64,000 nt of DNA from Rosa chinensis (taxonomy: Eukaryota; Streptophyta; Magnoliopsida; Rosales; Rosaceae): assembly GCF_002994745.2 (NCBI RefSeq), contig NC_037091.1:33358612-33422611 (forward strand). The letters are read 5' to 3'. This document shows positions 23,520 to 34,980 of the stretch, piece by piece (the stretch's first letter is position 1; each line of letters begins with the position of its first letter). The notes beneath the pieces were generated by a model. It searched no databases, had not been told where the DNA came from, and saw only the letters and a list, made by a program, of their open reading frames with translations. Made by a program: the position numbers and the translations under genes.

Positions 23520-25344
23520 TAGAGGTGGCTAACGGACCGGCCCGATCTCTTTTTTTGCTTAGAGCCGAGCTCAGGCCGACCTATTTATTATCATGCTCAG
23601 GCTCATGCCGGCCCATTTACTTGAACATTAAACCCGGCCCGGTCCATGGCCCGAGCAAATATCGTGTTGTGCTCAGACCATCCCAAAATTAGGCACGATT
23701 TAAACAAATTTAATTTTAGTATTTTATGTTTTATTTGTAATTGAAAATTGATTATATTTAACTACTTTGAAAAATAAAATAAATAAAACTCATAACACTT
23801 TTTCTAATCGTAATAGTTTTCTAAGATTAGTTTCCTAATGGTTTTTATATTTTTTTTTTCATATATTTGAAAGGATGGTTTTTATATTCTACTATAAGAA
23901 AGAAAGAAAGAAAAACGCAATGAAATGTTAGTAATGTTAATTTAGGATTGAAACTATATCTAATGTGACAACTTTACCAAGCCTTGGCCGCCTCTACTTG
24001 GTTCTAGAACCTCGTGAAGATTATGCTCGTCCGGCAGCGACACCCCATTGTCAGAGGTGGCCTTGGCCATGCTGATGGTGTGCGGTTCGTGCTGCCGGAC
24101 GGGTGTTTGCTCTCTATTGCAGGCTTTCTAGGAGTCTCGGGCTTGGAGATTGCAGTAAAGAAGTTAGCGTGAGTTTCCAGATTTGAGGCTTCACGGCTAT
24201 GGAGGTTGCAGGCACTGATTCAAGGAGCAGGTTTTCGGAGCCTAATCTTCCAAACTCAAACGGCGACATCGATGGGAGTTATGGCGGCTTGGGGATTGAG
24301 ATGTTTGAATCCTTTGGGGTTCGAATATGTTTCGGTTATGCTCGAGTTCATTTGCTCTTGTGGGTGGTAGCATCGAAGGAAGGCACAGAAGATGTTTTTG
24401 GTTTTGGTGGTGGCGATCATGGCGATGGCTGTGATTGACTTAGCCGCGAAGTGGGTGTTTAGGCCAGTCTGTTGGGTCTTGGGCTGAATTTTTTCCTAAT
24501 GGGATTTAGGGCTGCTGGTTATTGCCCTGGACCTTTACTTTGTCATTTGGACCGTGTGTTTAGACCTCGGCCATATAGAATGTTATTAGCTTTTACTTTC
24601 AATAACCCTATTTTGAGGGACATATGCTTGTTAGTTCCTTAATGAGCGCTAATAAGTGTAGTTGCTTGTCTATCTGCTATTTTTTTTTTTCCATCGCTTA
24701 TAGGCTTGCTTTTTTAAGTGAGCGCTAGATATTTAATTAGTGGTCTATCCTTATGTACCACTGTTGTACCCCCACAGCCTCTTGCCTATCTAGTCAATGG
24801 CAGCGAAAGGATATATAATGGCCATCCTGGCTTGAGAATTAATGACAATCATTGATGGATTGATTCAAAAAAAGAAAAAAAAATGCAAACCATAAAAGAT
24901 TTATTATCATATTTTTTTTTATTTATAAATCCTTTGATTGTATTATTGTGAGATTAGTCTTCTTTAATAAACATGTATTTAATATTTAGAAGAAAAAAAT
25001 GTTAAAATAAAGAGATAATGTTCTATTTCACTACTTCGTCAACATTAATGGGTGAAATTGTCAAGAAATTTTGAATAGAAAGGATGTTCAGATCTCTTCA
25101 CTGTAAATTTTTATATTTTCAAAATAAAAGGAAATTTTATGTTTATAATGAGCCGGCCCTCAATATGTCATGCTCAGGTTGTGTCAAGCCAATAATGGGC
25201 TTGGTCCTGACCGGCCATGGGCTAATATACCTTGGCCCCACCCTGCCTAGCCCACCCTTAATCGTGCTCGGGCCGTGCTATGCCGATTTTGCATGTGCCA
25301 GATTCGTGCAGTGCTCAAGCCTAGCGCAATGTTTGCCACCTCTA
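23520..25344. mobile_element. Non-autonomous hAT element with 8-bp target duplication
   Basis: Terminal inverted repeats TAGAGGTGGCTAAC (left) and TAGAGGTGGCAAAC (right, reverse complement) are hAT-like. Target duplications TCCGCCGC (23512-23519) and TCCGCCAC (25345-25352) match at 7 of 8 bases. Subterminal regions are rich in GGCCCG-type motifs, as in many plant hAT families. There is no transposase. The centre carries what looks like a retroposon relic (23980-24880). Confidence 0.85.
23980..24880 (+). mobile_element. Probable LINE/SINE-type retroposon relic nested in hAT
   Basis: A GC-richer segment differs sharply from the surrounding AT-rich hAT interior. It ends with ATTGATGGATTGATTC followed by an A-rich tail (24868-24885), as retroposon 3' ends do. 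No target duplication could be recognised. A 79-codon ORF (24199-24438) has no recognisable domain. Confidence 0.4.
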
Positions 25345-25606
25345 TCCGCCACACTAGGGTTCAAAGTCCTAATCTCTGTCACCGGTCCAGCCTGGCCCGA
25401 ACTCACCCCAGCTCCAGATTTCTGCACGCCTCTCACAACCATAACATTGACAACCATTCCAGCTCATTTCACCGACGTCGCCCCTGCCTCCTATGCCACC
25501 TGTCTTGCCATCTGATGAAACCAAAAATGGATCACATCAATCTACCTCGTGCCTGAATGGACCACAAGCTCGGCAGAGTCCTTTGATTTGCTCATAGTGC
25601 AAGATC
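25345..25606. other. Right half of the locus interrupted by hAT
   Basis: CC-rich sequence continues the region left of the hAT insertion. The plus-strand ORFs here are Pro/Ser/Thr-rich and are probably shadows. Nothing is recognisable. Confidence 0.35.
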
Positions 25607-26706
25607 CAATTGCAATTCTCCTAAAAGCGGAAGTCTTAATAATGGTAAAGTCACAAAATTGGCTTCCTACCTTATAGCTATAAGCACGCGATCTCAGCTT
25701 CAGGCACAATTATCCTGACCTGCAGGATTAACCCCTACACCGTTTGAATGATGCACTGGGTTGCCACACAACAAGCCCGGTAAGCTTTTGCAAGCCTGTA
25801 TGAGTAACTCAAAACAAACACCACACAACTCACGCCAAAAACGAGGAAAACCTTTTAACTTGAGAATAAGGAAAACATACCATGCTTCCCAAAACAATAC
25901 TCTTTTCCCAAAAGAAAACAACGAAAGTTACACCATGACAAAATCATATAAATCGTTAACCTAACAATTCAAATATGATAAATCGATCCAACCTGGATAA
26001 TAAAAGTCAACTCACAACAAAACATATCATTTGTTAACCTAACAAATAGAATATGAAACTTCGGTCCAACCTGGACAAAACATCAACACACCTCAATCAT
26101 ATGTATTGTTAACCTAACAAATAGAATATGAAACTTTGGTCCAATCTGGACAAAACATCAACACACATAAATCATATCAATTGCTAACCTAACAAATCAA
26201 ATATGAAACTTCGGTCCAACCTGGACAAAATATGTACCCAGGAGTCGTAAGTAACATACTTAGATCCATGAGGTATGATGGCAGACAGACTAGAGCTCTA
26301 ACTGAATCGTAACCTGTCACCTGGCCAAGGTTCAACCTTACGATATAACATTGCCTGAGGATGCAACCTGCAGCCCCGGATCCGTAGGCCAACCTGACCC
26401 TCAGATCAAAACATTAAACTAGTCACACACTAGACCCAAAATGTTAAATCAAATCAAACGGAGAAATCACAACTTGTGACTCCCCAAATCCTCGGACCAC
26501 TAGTCGTCAGATTAAAACATTTATAATGGTCATACCGGACCTGAAAATGTTACCCAATCCAAAAGGAGAAGCACAACCTGTAACTCCCCAAATCCTCAAA
26601 CACTTTTCAAAACAATAGAAAATACCATTTCCCACCATAATTTTTTCCCAAAAAGTCACATTACAAAACGAGAATGAACTCACCCACACATATATATTTC
26701 ACATAA

Positions 26707-26737
<31 letters not shown>

Positions 26738-28063
26738 GTCATTCACTCAGGAATGCCACTAATACCAACTAATCCGTTCGTAAATGAACATTGTGAGATT
26801 ACTCATCTTGAAACTCCCGCTGCGTCTTCACACCATTAGACTACTTACACAACGCACTCTGTCAAGCACCTAAGGAAAACGCAGCCTTGATACAGTCAAC
26901 GAATCACAAATAATTAAAGTTCGAATCCCCAAATCGAACCACAATCCCAAAGTAATGCCAATTGAGGCGAAACCACATCCGAGACCTCCCAAAGTCTCCG
27001 GAATACTTCCACGATCGATATGACTAAACCACAAGTCAATTGGACGCTCGAATCCTCACGGATCGAATAAATTGAACGGTCCAAAACCGTAAAAATCATA
27101 ACAATTTCATACGAACTCTAAAAATTGCGTAGTACATATCGAAACACTTGTATCGACGAGTAGAGAATATTTAAAACCAGAAACAGTCCCTTATATGGCC
27201 GGAATATCGCCCGAACGCCACGATAGGAGGTGGCCCACCACCACTGGCCAAAACTCAACATTTCACAAAACTCCCAACATCAATGATCTTCTTCTGAGCA
27301 TGCTTATCAACTTTCATAACTAGCATGAAATCAGAATCGAAGTGAAAAGGGTCGAAAACTACCTCATAAATCGTGAATCACTGTTCAATCCGAGCTGAAC
27401 AGTTTTCCACTTGAATCGATCTAAACCAACCCCAAGGATTGAAGAAGGAGGCTGCTTCGAGCTCAACACAGGAAGGATGAAGCCGTGGCGTCGCTGGAGC
27501 TGCGTTTTCTGACCGGGTCAGAAAACACCAAACTTCGTCGCTTTGCTGCGCCGCACACTATGAATATCGCCTCTAGAGGATGTCACAGAGACGACCGGAG
27601 TTAGAAGGCGAGTCGATTTGGAAGGTTTCACCGCCAGAGACTGCCGGAGCTCACCGGAAAAGCCGGGTCGAGTTTCCGGGTTTGGGTCGGGTCTGACGCA
27701 AGGAAGAGAGAGAACGGAGAGTTTGATTTCCGGAAAAAGAAACTCAAATGGAAATAGTAAATTTTCCGAAAGGGAAACTTCTATTTATAGTGGTTTCCAA
27801 GAATATCCAAAACTTCCACATACGAACTCCGATTCTCGCGTTCCACATGTCCACGAACTCGTTTCGACGCGTTCTACAACTTTTGTGAATGAAGTTTTCA
27901 GAGAATCTTAACGTATCAAAAGTCAACCTTGAACCCCCCCAATATCCGCACTATTTGTCCGGAACACTTCCGCTCCGTCCACGAGCCACGAAACCGTCCA
28001 ATAACCATAAATTAGATTCCGGAAAATCCTCAGAAAATATATACGAATTTCCGGGGCATCACA
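25607..28063 (-). mobile_element. Long LTR fragment (copy B)
   Basis: Read on the minus strand the element begins TGTGATGCCCCGGAAATT at 28063. It runs about 2.4 kb to a point where homology to copies A and C is cut at about 25607. Its inner terminus would be GGGGCATGACA as in copy A, so the LTR ends are short inverted repeats of the TG...CA form. It includes the CCTGACCTGCAGGAT segment shared by all three copies, a diverged short-repeat array (25950-26230) and a (TG)n run (26714-26737). No coding potential. It is likely a solo or truncated LTR of a large gypsy or LARD family. Confidence 0.65.
26714..26737. repeat. (TG)12 microsatellite
   Basis: Uninterrupted TG dinucleotides within LTR copy B, preceded by an imperfect TATA-rich stretch. 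Confidence 0.9.
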
Positions 28064-28443
28064 ACCGCCATCTCCTTCGCCATGAGTAGAAGAGAACTTT
28101 TAGAAGAAAATGGGTAGAAATCCTAGGATTTTTTTCACCACCTAGCTACATTGCGAACTTGCAGCTAGGTAAGATAAAAAGAAAATCTCGATCTTATGAG
28201 AATTACCCTATTTTGTCTGTTGGGTCCACTCTAGTTTGGATTGTCTTTATTAGTTTATACATGTTGTCCAAAAATTATAATTGTTTGATTATGCGATTAC
28301 ATAAAATAATTAGACATTCTGGTGATAGTTAATGATTTTATGACTTACGATACATCTGTCTGATGCTCTTTTGTTTATATTGATTTTTACTGTGATAATT
28401 ATTATTTTATTAAAACTTTATTTAATTTTATGAATTTGCTACT
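28064..28443. other. Intergenic, no feature seen
   Basis: AT-rich sequence between LTR copy B and the hAT target duplication. Confidence 0.4.
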
Positions 28444-28451
28444 GAATAGAG

Positions 28452-30170
28452 TAGGGCTGGCATTTTCAGCCAAGACAAACCAACCAACCGAGTCCGAGTC
28501 GAACTGGAAAAGTTGGTAGCCGACCATGTCGGTAACCGAAAGTTTGGTATGGTAGTACCGAACCGAGAGAGATATATTGGTACGGTATTGGTACTGAATT
28601 TTAGACATATACGGTATACCGTACCTAACCGTATATTGTATATATTATTTATTTATTTAAATATATTTTATATATATCGATCTGAATCGTTGATTATTAT
28701 TAGTTTTATTTCATATTAAATTATAACCGTTCGATTTTAAATTTTCCAAACCCTAAGGGGGGGTTAGATCGAGCCCTCTCTCAGTCTCTCACTCTCTCTC
28801 AGACCCGAACCCTCTCCGCCTCGGCGCCTCTCGACCTCTCCTTCAGCCCTTTGAAGTGATGATGTTCAAACTATCCAATTAAGAATCGAATCCAGAGATA
28901 AGAGATTCATGTCCTACGGCCGGTGAATTTTCCCTAAGACTCATTAAATTTTTGTTTCAATTTTAGCTAGAAGTGCATGGATTCATTTGACTCATGTTCT
29001 AAATTGAGTAATCTCTGAGACTCTAATGCTTTTGCTGCTTTGCATCTTGCTGTCGTGGATCTCAAGTGGAATGGGTCTCTGTTGCCATTAATCTCAAGTG
29101 GAATCTATGAGTTCTTAACCTGTGATTTGTTACTCTTTGTTTACCAATATGTTCTAGGTTTTCATGGTTTCCCTTCTATGCTTGCAGGAACAAGAGGACC
29201 AAGGACTGAGTTTGAGTGTTTGAGACTTTGAGGGAGACGAAGGCAAAGTCACTGCACAATTGAAGGTATAATTCATTAATTCGTTTTATGCATAATTGAT
29301 AATTCTTTGTAGATTTGATTTGCAGCAATTGTGGTAGGTTTGATTTATGAGTAATAGATACATCTCATCTTGAGAATAAGGTAGAATTAGTAACAGCCTG
29401 GATTGATACCTCTTCGAAATAATGTCAAATGAATTATGAATTAGTAATTTTGAGTAATGTCAGTGCTCACTATCTATATGTGATGGCTGTAGGTAGAATT
29501 AAGACTGAAGAAAATATAGTCATGTACCTGTGAATTGTTATGTTCTTCGTAAATTTTAAGTTTGTTTTTCTTACTGGGCTTTTCAGGTGTTGTTCCAATC
29601 TCAGAAATTCAAGTAATCATCTAATCAAGGTCGGCTTAGACCTGGAGCAACGTATCATTTCATTCATTTGTGTGAAGTGTGAACTATGAGTGTTTGAATT
29701 AGAAATTGTATGAACTATGAAGTGATGATGAGATGAATTGAAGTTGATGTATTGCTTTATTTGTTCATGGTTGTACTGAAGTGATGATGAGATGAAGATG
29801 AACTGAAGTTTGTATTGCTTTATTTGCTTATGGTTGAACTGAAGTGTTGAACTTTGCTTATTTTTCATTTGCAGATTTGCTTATGGTTGGGCCTTTAAAT
29901 TCATATGATTATTGCAGTTTTTCATTTGCTGGACAGGTTTGGCCGTTTGGGCTTTTACAATTGTAGTTGGGCCAGGACTGAAAGCTAGCCAAATCTTAAG
30001 TCGGTTGGAAGCCCAACCAACCGATACCAACTGGCTATCTCGGTATACCGACAAGTTAGTATACCGACTTTTTGGCCGGTAATTGGTAGCCCATTTTGTG
30101 TACCAACAATGTTCGGTTCGGTAGGTGGTATTGGGCTTCAAGGTCCGATACCGAACCGAACCAAGCCCTA
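28452..30170. mobile_element. Non-autonomous hAT element with perfect 8-bp target duplication
   Basis: Left end TAGGGCTGGCATTTT and right end (reverse complement) TAGGGCTTGGTTCGG are flanked by an exact GAATAGAG duplication at 28444-28451 and 30171-30178. Subterminal stretches are full of GGTACGGT/ACCGAACCGA motifs. The interior (28770-29880) is non-coding, with an imperfect tandem repeat near 29700-29850. It has the same general design as the element at 3561-4648 and is probably from a related family. Confidence 0.88.
29700..29860. repeat. Imperfect tandem repeat, about 59-bp unit
   Basis: Blocks GAAGTGATGATGAGATGAA and TTGCTTTATTTG(T/C)T(C/T)ATGGTTG recur about every 59 bp for two to three copies inside the hAT element. 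Confidence 0.75.
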
Positions 30171-30178
30171 GAATAGAG

Positions 30179-30397
30179 TTTGGAGACATGGGTCTGAATT
30201 GTTAATCATTACCCATGAATTTAATCCTGTAGGAATATAAGTTAAAATCAAATTGAAACACTGTCATGTAATCAAGTTAAACACGAGTTTATACAATTTG
30301 TAATCAGATATCAAGAACCTTATCCTGAACAATAGAGCTTTATAAAAAGAAGATTGTATAACTTAGTGAGGTGTGGTTTTCAAATCTTTGAACTGTA

Positions 30398-30444
<47 letters not shown>

Positions 30445-30478
30445 TACCAATATTTATGAATCATATGGTGATTTCACT
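30179..30478. other. Intergenic with (TA)n microsatellite
   Basis: AT-rich sequence with about 20 TA units at 30400-30440. No gene. Confidence 0.6.
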
Positions 30479-30491
30479 TTTGGTTCCTATG

Positions 30492-31437
30492 TTTTTTTTT
30501 TTTTTTGGAAATAGAAGTTGAACATTAGATCAATAGCCAAAAGACTAGAGTCTACCATAACTTACATAAATAAAACTTAGCAAGAAAATCCAAACTAAAC
30601 TATCTAAGCTAGAGCAGATCATTAAAATCTCTAGGACTCTCACATTTAAGCGAGCCTATACAAGAATGAAAAAACCTCACCTCCTGCAGAAAAGAAATCA
30701 TTCAACTAACCCCCACTTACCAATCATGCAATTGTGGTACAAGTAAGACACTAGAAACGTCATAGAAGACTCATAGAAGTTAATCCAACCTCACACAGCC
30801 TCAATACCCTAATACATTAGGCCCCAGATTGCCTTAACCTGAGCCCAAGGCCGTAGGCCCAAGACCAAATCTACCCTTACATAGTAGGAAGATTCCCCTG
30901 CCCTATCAGCCCAAATTTGAGCCCAGGCCCAGAGACCCAAGACCAAACCCAAGCCAACAGAGGAGGAGAATCAAGCTACTTCTTTGCCTCCACTGCCATC
31001 ATGTCCCCCTACGGCAATACCGTTCGACCACAGCTCCGGCGGCCGACTTTTCCACCTGTTCATCAACATCGTCGACCTGTTACAGGGGGTCAACAGTCCT
31101 TAAGCGCACAGAGGACCGGCTGGAAAAGAGAACCCCCGCCGCCCTGACCTCAAAGACTCCTCCCGCCCCTTGCTAAAACAAAATCTGTGCAGCGTCGATA
31201 CCTAGACACCTGTACCTGTTCCACTTCCCGATCTGGCAATCCCACCATCCTGAGATCTGATCAAACTCGTTGTATAGACCCAGCCACGAAAACCATCTCC
31301 TTCTCCCTCTGAAACCATGATTTAACAAAGGCTAGAAGCCTACTCGACTCGACATGGAGAGAGATTCCCGGTCCCAATTCTGCCGTCATCGCTATTCTCG
31401 AACTCTAGGGTTCGCTATGCACTCGTTCCTTTCTATA
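30492..31437 (-). mobile_element. Retroposon in reverse orientation with 13-bp target duplication
   Basis: A run of T at 30492-30506 is the poly(A) tail read from the other strand. The element is flanked by an exact duplication TTTGGTTCCTATG at 30479-30491 and 31438-31450. Long, variable target duplications plus a tail indicate LINE-mediated integration. The 946-bp body is GC-richer than its surroundings. On the minus strand it has short frames (for example ISLHVESSRLLAFVKSWFQ, near its 5' end) interrupted by stops, so it is a 5'-truncated LINE or a non-autonomous retroposon. No reverse transcriptase motif is visible. Confidence 0.8.
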
Positions 31438-31451
31438 TTTGGTTCCTATGT

Positions 31452-31825
31452 ATGAGTACGACTTCTACAATCTATTTTCTTTCAATGCCAACCAAAATTT
31501 TGCTGTGAAATTTGTGGGATTTTTCGAGTAATTTATTATCTTGTTATGATCTTTTACACACTTCTACTATAAAATTTGTCATCTATATATTATTAGGGGA
31601 GAGAAGAATGATAACTTTGAATTTTCTATATAAGCATATGATGAGTGGTTATCTGTAGATGGTGGGTAATTATTATATGAATTTTTGTTTAAAAGAAATT
31701 GGTTTTTATTTTATGTTATTTTGTTATTTACCATGATAACCCTAAAATATTACAAGTTACATAAAGATAATATATGGTCCCAGGACCAACCAAAGTGAGT
31801 TAAGTTAATAATAGTGTGTGTGTGT
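31452..31825. other. Intergenic, no feature seen
   Basis: AT-rich sequence with a short (TG)n at 31815-31829. Confidence 0.4.
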
Positions 31826-31834
31826 GTGTCTAGG

Positions 31835-32230
31835 GTATAATATACAGATTTTAACCAGAGCAGAGCTCCACTTTGAAATTAACGTGTGAAGTTCGAGTTT
31901 TTGGTCACTTTTTGGTCGCATATTCACATGTTGACTGTTTAGTTTTTAGATACTACTGTATAGATCATCTCTGCAAATTTTCAACCAAATTGATGATCGT
32001 TAAGGTATCTAACTCGCTTAAACCAATGGACTGACTGAACTATCTACCTAAACTGTACTAGCTTTAAAGTAGTTATCAATGCCTTAACGATCATTAATTT
32101 GGCTGAAAATTTGTAGAAATGATCTATACACTAGTACCTAAAAACTGAACGGTCGAGATGTGGATATGAGACCATAAAGTGACCAAAAACTCGAACTTCA
32201 CACGTTAATTTCAAAGCGGAGCTCCTCTCT

Positions 32231-32234
<4 letters not shown>
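31835..32234. mobile_element. Palindromic MITE, copy 1
   Basis: The two halves are inverted copies. The left half contains AGAGCTCC, TTTGAAATTAACGTGTGAAG and CACTTTTTGGTCGCATATTC; the right half carries their complements. The centre contains AAATTGATGATCGTTAAGG and its inverse. It belongs to the same family as 44843-45237 and 50553-50955 but has diverged and lacks their telomere-like motif. The right end abuts a (TA)n run. Confidence 0.75.

Positions 32235-32264
<30 letters not shown>
32235..32264. repeat. (TA)n microsatellite
   Basis: About 15 TA units at the right edge of the palindromic MITE. Confidence 0.9.
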
Positions 32265-32266
<2 letters not shown>

Positions 32267-32642
32267 TAGGGTCGGGCCACCGAATTTTCCAATAACATGA
32301 ACACGTTAACTTCATACTATCATACTATTAAACTATGATGATTTCATGTTTTCTTTTGATAATCCTAGTAATCCCAAGAAAATACTCAAATAGATAGTGA
32401 AGAAATTTATTCAATTTTTCTGCTATCAGTTCTAGTGTTTTGATAAACATGTTCATAGGGTCGGGCCACCGAATTTTCCAATAACATGAACACGTTAACT
32501 TCATACTATCATTCTATTAAACTATGATGATTTCATGTTTTCTTTTGATAATCCTAGTAATCCCAAGAAAATACTAAAATAGATAGTGAAGAAATTTATT
32601 CAATTTTTCTTCTATCAGTTCTAGTGTTTTGATAAACATGTT
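32265..32642. repeat. 189-bp tandem duplication
   Basis: Copies 32265-32453 and 32454-32642 each begin CATAGGGTCGGGCCACC and differ at only about three positions. It is very recent, non-coding and adjacent to the MITE. Confidence 0.95.
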
Positions 32643-33320
32643 CATTTGTTCAAATAAATAATACTACAATAATTTACAAAGACTTGCGTATATAGTTGTA
32701 TGCATTTCAGATAATTTTTTTATCAAAATAATATTAGAAAACTAAATACGTGAGCATAACTCAGATATTAGAAAACGAGTAATCACTCCAGGGGTTGTTT
32801 GTTTGCCATTGAGCATAACTCAGATATTAGAAAAAAGGGTAAAATAGTGATTTAAAATTTTACAAAAATCAGATATATGTATTAAGTAAAATACGATGTG
32901 TGTATATAATTTCTCATGAAATTATACCAATATATTTTGTTTGGAAAATTTATATCATACTATTCTAAGTATTGAAGTAGTAAATTCTAATCATGTATAT
33001 CATAAATTAGCAAATCAATGAACCTATTTCACAATCACCTACTTATGATCATTTTAATTTACATACACAAATCTAAAATAAGAATCCAAACAATAAATTT
33101 TATAGAATTTTATTATTATCATGAATATCATAAAAATTAATAAACCATCAAACCTACTTGCAATATAGATGATAAGATTAAGAGAAGTGGGAATACAAAC
33201 CTAAAAAGAGAATCAACAGCAATAAGGAGTAAAACATCAGCAGACTACAGCTTAAACCAGGATCATAAGCTAGAACTGAAGAACAATGGTAAACTTTGAT
33301 CAATCTACTCATTATAAGCA
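32643..33320. other. AT-rich intergenic sequence
   Basis: A short direct repeat TTGAGCATAACTCAGATATTAG-like segment occurs near 32751 and 32810. Otherwise nothing is recognisable. Confidence 0.4.
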
Positions 33321-33324
33321 GAAT

Positions 33325-33917
33325 TGCCACAAAAATCCGTGTGAAATACATACACATTTGCAACTGATATCCGTGTGTATTTATCTCGGTAACCACTAAT
33401 TGTCATATTAATTGTCATTCGATTGTTTACACGGAATTCTGTCTCCAGTCTCCTTTTTTCCCACAGAATTTATTAGTTATTTTTTATTTTTACACGGATA
33501 TCCGTGTCTAATTCCACACAAATATTCGTGTGTTACTCATTTCACACATAAATCTGTACTGAAAACTTATTGTCATGGAAATCCGTCCCTCCATAATTCA
33601 CATAGCATAAAAAATAAACTAATTTATAATGCGTACAGAAATCTGTGTGAACATCAACTCACACAGATATCTGTGTGAAAATATTTTAGTTTTTACATAG
33701 ACATCTATTACTGTGGTTTATTCACACGGATTTTCGTTGATATTGTTATTGTATAAATTATTTTGGGCTCAATTATGCTTATTTCTCACGGTTATCTATT
33801 AGTATAAACTTTTTGAGTAGTGGTTGACCGAGTAGTATAAACATCTGTTAGTATATCTGTGGCTTTTAAATAATCTGTGTGAGATAAATGTGTGTGAATT
33901 GTTATTTTGCTAGCAGT
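33325..33917. mobile_element. CACTA-like element end with palindromic subterminal repeats
   Basis: The right edge, reverse-complemented, begins CACTGCTAGCAAAATAAC, a CACTA-type terminus. Inside lie about ten degenerate copies of ACACGGATATCCGTGT, including two perfect 16-bp palindromes at 33492-33507 (ACACGGATATCCGTGT) and 33661-33676 (ACACAGATATCTGTGT). Dense subterminal repeats are the transposase-binding landscape of CACTA elements. A matching left terminus is not visible, and no transposase is present. Confidence 0.5.
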
Positions 33918-34368
33918 GGGTGGACCAATATTTTGATTTCTACCAAATTTCAAAAGAAAGAAAAGTGACAATAGCTTCTATGTATAGCCCTATAAGGCTG
34001 CAGATATTTGGTATATGTTTAAACATGAATTTCCAAATACTTGGCAAGGTTTTGGTACTTACTCATGAGGGAATTTGATCCATAAAATAATATTGATTAT
34101 TAGACAGCTTTGGCTAAAAATCTAAAATGTAGTAGGTGGGCATTGTAAAAAATTATAAAACTCAGTTTACACTTTACAGAGTTGTTAAGGAGAGATTTTG
34201 GCTTTTCTTTTTATGTGCTATTGTCATATTTTATTGGGACTCAAGGCTTAGATTAGAATGGATGTTAAAGTGAAAATCCAAAAACTCTATATGAGGCATG
34301 TGAGTTGGCCAAAATTTTTGGAGAGAACTATGAGAGACGCAAGGCTAACTCTAGAAGTTATTTGCAAG

Positions 34369-34523
34369 TGTTGAAGAAATTTTCAAAATATAATATTTAT
34401 TAAAAAATAAAAATGTGTCATTTGTGTTTGCACCTTTTGAGTTTGTCTGAATGAAGTAATATGACCAAAGTCAATTGATACAAGTGAAAACGTACCTTAC
34501 TATTTGAAGGGGTACTGTACCTA
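34369..34523 (+). mobile_element. Left part of an older LTR-like repeat split by the 34.5-43.5 kb element
   Basis: The stretch begins TGTTGAAGAAATTTTC, a common LTR start. It seems to resume at 43548, where a TATA box (CTATATAAAGG) and a stable hairpin (43689-43722) follow, consistent with the U3-R part of an LTR. Boundaries and class are inferred only. Confidence 0.35.
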
Positions 34524-34980
34524 TGTGAGAATACGAGAACTAAGTATGGAGTATGATAGAGAGAGAGATAGTGACACAAGCATGTATAGTGGTTCATCTT
34601 GCCCTTGACGCAAGGCTACTTCCACTTAGAAGTTCCACTATGAGTGAGGCCAAGTAGCCTTTGTAGTATACAAGTGTGGGGATCATGGATCCCATCCTCA
34701 TCTAAGAAGGGGAGGACTTCCCTTTATAGCTAAAGGAAGTCTCCTTCTAGTTTACATTTCTGATGTGGGACATAATACACATATTTACTTCTCTTGAAGC
34801 CTCTTGGAGAGCATGGGAGGGTGACCTCCTGACTAGATACCGGCCGACCTCCACCATGGCAACGTAGCTCGGGTGTCGGTCTACTGGATGCATGCCATAG
34901 GCGGGGCTAGCCATGTCGTGGGGCTTACCTATGATGTCATTGCTTATGCTTGGCGGTATGTGGTATAAGTGATATCAACA
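34524..34980 (-). mobile_element. 3' LTR of the non-autonomous retrotransposon
   Basis: This 457-bp LTR, read on the minus strand, starts TGTTGATATCACTTATACC and ends CGTATTCTCACA. It differs from the partner LTR at 43091-43547 at about 25 positions (counted by eye, about 5.5%). A PPT-like tract ACTTGGGGGACT (plus strand 34979-34990) lies directly beside it, which sets the element's orientation to minus. Confidence 0.9.
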
